A DNA stretch of 23,714 bases from Brevibacillus sp. (lineage in GTDB: Bacteria; Bacillota; Bacilli; Brevibacillales; Brevibacillaceae): contig JARDZO010000056.1 in assembly GCA_029240815.1 (NCBI GenBank), positions 1-23,714 of the forward strand, written 5' to 3'. A model generated the notes under the pieces. It made no database searches and was not told the DNA's origin. It was given only the letters and a program-made list of their open reading frames with translations. Of this stretch, positions 22,323-23,714 are shown piece after piece. Within the stretch, counting starts at the first letter, position 1; each line of letters starts with the position of its first letter. A program made the translations under genes and the position numbers.

Positions 22323-22886
22323 CTAATGAACTTGTTTTTCCGTTTTTGGGTTCATGGAATGGACGTATTGAACAAGTTGCTTCCCCAATAGCTCCATACG
22401 GGCTTGCAGCCTCTCGTCCTTCAATTTACCTTCTGGCGTAAACGCATTATACGCACTCGGGATACTTGGGCTGGCTGGCAGTGGCCATGCGTGCAAGTTG
22501 CGCATGATTATTTGCAACGTATTCACCGTATTGGTCGCACCCATGCTGCCACCGGCAACCCCGATAATCGCCACCTGTTTATCTCGCAAATATCGCCCCT
22601 CCAAAAAGTCCAGGCTATTTTTTAAAGCACCTGTTAGCGTTCCATGATACTCTGGAGACCCAATGACCAGACCGTCTGCTTCTGAGATCGTCTTAATGAA
22701 GCGATGCACGATTTCCGGATAGGTCGAGGTATCCTCTCGATCATCATATAGAGGCATTTTCCATTCTGCGAGATGAATCAACTCGATGTCTGCACCTGCT
22801 GCCTTCGCTGCTTCCAATACAATGCTCACTGCCTGTTTGGTCGTTGAATCTGTATTCATACTGCCGGATATACCTACGATTTTCAT
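22323..22886 (-). CDS. NADPH-dependent FMN reductase family protein
   Basis: 187 residues, flavodoxin-like. Typical elements are the N-terminal phosphate loop GISGSMNTDSTT (5-16), the conserved GSPEYHGTLTGALKNSLDFL in the middle, and IIGVAGGSMGATNT near the second half. These flavoproteins reduce quinones, azo compounds, chromate or FMN with NAD(P)H; the substrate cannot be told from sequence. ATG at 22886 has AGAGGTG at 7 nt; a TTG at 22889 is possible but unneeded. The gene is transcribed from a strong promoter at 22929-22957 overlapped by inverted repeats, as in many redox-stress oxidoreductases. No terminator is visible before mntR. Confidence 0.9.
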   Translation of the reverse strand: MKIVGISGSMNTDSTTKQAVSIVLEAAKAAGADIELIHLAEWKMPLYDDREDTSTYPEIVHRFIKTISEADGLVIGSPEYHGTLTGALKNSLDFLEGRYLRDKQVAIIGVAGGSMGATNTVNTLQIIMRNLHAWPLPASPSIPSAYNAFTPEGKLKDERLQARMELLGKQLVQYVHSMNPKTEKQVH

Positions 22887-22928
22887 CAACAGTCACCTCT
22901 TCTAAGTCCTTCGCTTACTGGTAGTACC

Positions 22929-22957
22929 ATTATATCCAGTTTTATATAATTAGTAAA
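22929..22957 (-). promoter_or_regulatory. Promoter of the FMN reductase gene with overlapping inverted repeats
   Basis: TTTACT (22957-22952), a 17-nt spacer and a perfect TATAAT (22934-22929) on the minus strand. The -35 is overlapped by TTAGT-AA-ACTAA (22950-22961), and the -10 sits between ACTGG (22917-22921) and CCAGT (22936-22940). Placement suggests a repressor site, but the repressor is not identifiable. Confidence 0.65.
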
Positions 22958-23043
22958 CTAAAATGTTTGTTTAATATCCCCAGTTCTGAACAAGCCCTAT
23001 TCCCTCATACACTTGTACCAAGTTGGAAATAAGGATGATGCCT

Positions 23044-23714
23044 ATGGACAAAGGCGCTTGGCAGATCGCCGTTCTTTTTGCAGGGGCTGCACTCGGAGGG
23101 ACGTACCTGGGCGGTTATGAGTGGCTACGTTTTTTCGCCTATTTTGGTTCGTGGGGGACAATTGGAGCCGTGCTCACCAGTATCGCTCTAGGATGGTTTG
23201 GCTATTCCGTGCTGAACGTTTGCCACCATGTCGGTATACGTTCCTTGCACGAGCTTTTTTTGTACTGGTTTGGCGAGGCTTTCGGACCCAGCCTCTCCGT
23301 GCTCACCCATTTTTTTATTTTGGCATATGTAGGTGTTATTACCGGACAACATGCCACTCAAATCGCCGATGGATCTTACTCCATCCTCTTTGTCCTACTC
23401 CCTCTCCTCGTCGCCATCGTGTGGATGAAAAAAGGTTGGGGCTGGATCTTTTCAGGAGCCGCGATTTCGTTGGCTGTCGGCTTTCTGGTGTTTGGATTGA
23501 TTTTTATGGAACAGCAGCATGTCCCCATCCCCAATCTAGGATATCAAATGAATCTGAATTGGATCATCCATGCCTTGCTGTATATAAGCCTGCACTTTTT
23601 GCTCTGCCTAGTCGTGACCATCCCGCTCGTAAACAACCTGGCCAGCGCTCAATCGATCCGCATCGGAATAGGGATTGGCTCCCTGTTTTTCTTTCTTGTT
23701 CTGATCATCGGGCA
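23044..23714 (+). CDS. YkvI-type membrane protein (LeuT-fold), partial
   Basis: The open frame begins MDKGAWQIAVLFAGAALGGT and continues without a stop to the right edge (223 codons). At least six hydrophobic segments alternate with short loops; the first contains the glycine-rich break GGTYLGGYE that corresponds to the unwound helix 1 of LeuT-like proteins, followed by WGTIGAVLTSIALGWFGYSV. This fits the YkvI family of Bacillota membrane proteins, with unknown substrate; a germination-permease relative is the main alternative. Two further in-frame ATGs (23035, 23038) lie inside the AAGGATG ribosome site, so 23044 was chosen. It diverges from the FMN reductase gene; no convincing promoter was seen. 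Confidence 0.7.
   Translation, partial: MDKGAWQIAVLFAGAALGGTYLGGYEWLRFFAYFGSWGTIGAVLTSIALGWFGYSVLNVCHHVGIRSLHELFLYWFGEAFGPSLSVLTHFFILAYVGVITGQHATQIADGSYSILFVLLPLLVAIVWMKKGWGWIFSGAAISLAVGFLVFGLIFMEQQHVPIPNLGYQMNLNWIIHALLYISLHFLLCLVVTIPLVNNLASAQSIRIGIGIGSLFFFLVLIIG

Noticed and set aside
23006..23013. CATACACT ahead of the YkvI-type gene as a sporulation promoter -10
   Set aside because: No matching -35 for sigma-E at 14 nt or sigma-K at 16-17 nt.

Overview
The window looks like a chromosomal core region of an endospore-forming member of the Bacillota, most likely a Brevibacillus-type Paenibacillaceae (genus is inference). The whole spoIIIA operon is present, with strong AGGAGG-type Shine-Dalgarno sites, frequent GTG and TTG starts, and a gene order that matches the Bacillus subtilis mntR-yqhO-yqhP-yqhQ-yqhR-aroQ-papA-efp-yqhV-spoIIIA-accBC-yqhY-nusB-folD-xseAB-ispA block. 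No tRNA, rRNA, insertion sequence, phage gene or CRISPR array was seen. No intergenic gap exceeds about 215 bp.

Layout, left to right. 1-4490 (minus strand): start of ispA (cut by the window edge), xseB, xseA, folD, an extra Kae1/TsaD-like gene, nusB and a DUF2273 membrane protein. 4503-5610 (minus): amaP and an Asp23 family gene, separated by a terminator. 5679-7545 (minus): accC and accB, the biotin carboxylase and biotin carrier subunits of acetyl-CoA carboxylase. 7760-13121 (minus): spoIIIAH to spoIIIAA, all eight genes of the mother-cell-to-forespore channel, behind a candidate sigma-E promoter. 13321-14164 (minus): an acidic CD1247-type protein and yqhV. 14316-16345 (plus): comA, comB and a UPF0756/DUF441 membrane protein; the first two make (R)-3-sulfolactate, a known spore solute in Bacillus. 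16405-19220 (minus): efp, a Xaa-Pro peptidase, aroQ and yqhR. 19359-20689 (plus): yqhQ and yqhP. 20750-22886 (minus): a patatin-like lipase, mntR and an NADPH-dependent FMN reductase. 23044 to the end (plus): start of a YkvI-type membrane protein.

Most genes belong to conserved housekeeping and sporulation modules. Relative to the B. subtilis order as I know it, the additions are the Kae1-like gene between nusB and folD, the amaP-DUF2273 pair, the CD1247-type gene, and the comAB-DUF441 unit on the opposite strand. These are the accessory points of interest. I did not find a clear previously undescribed system. The best leads are the sulfolactate unit with its adjoining membrane protein, the Kae1-like paralogue that keeps its metal ligands, and a possible start-site hairpin in front of yqhR.
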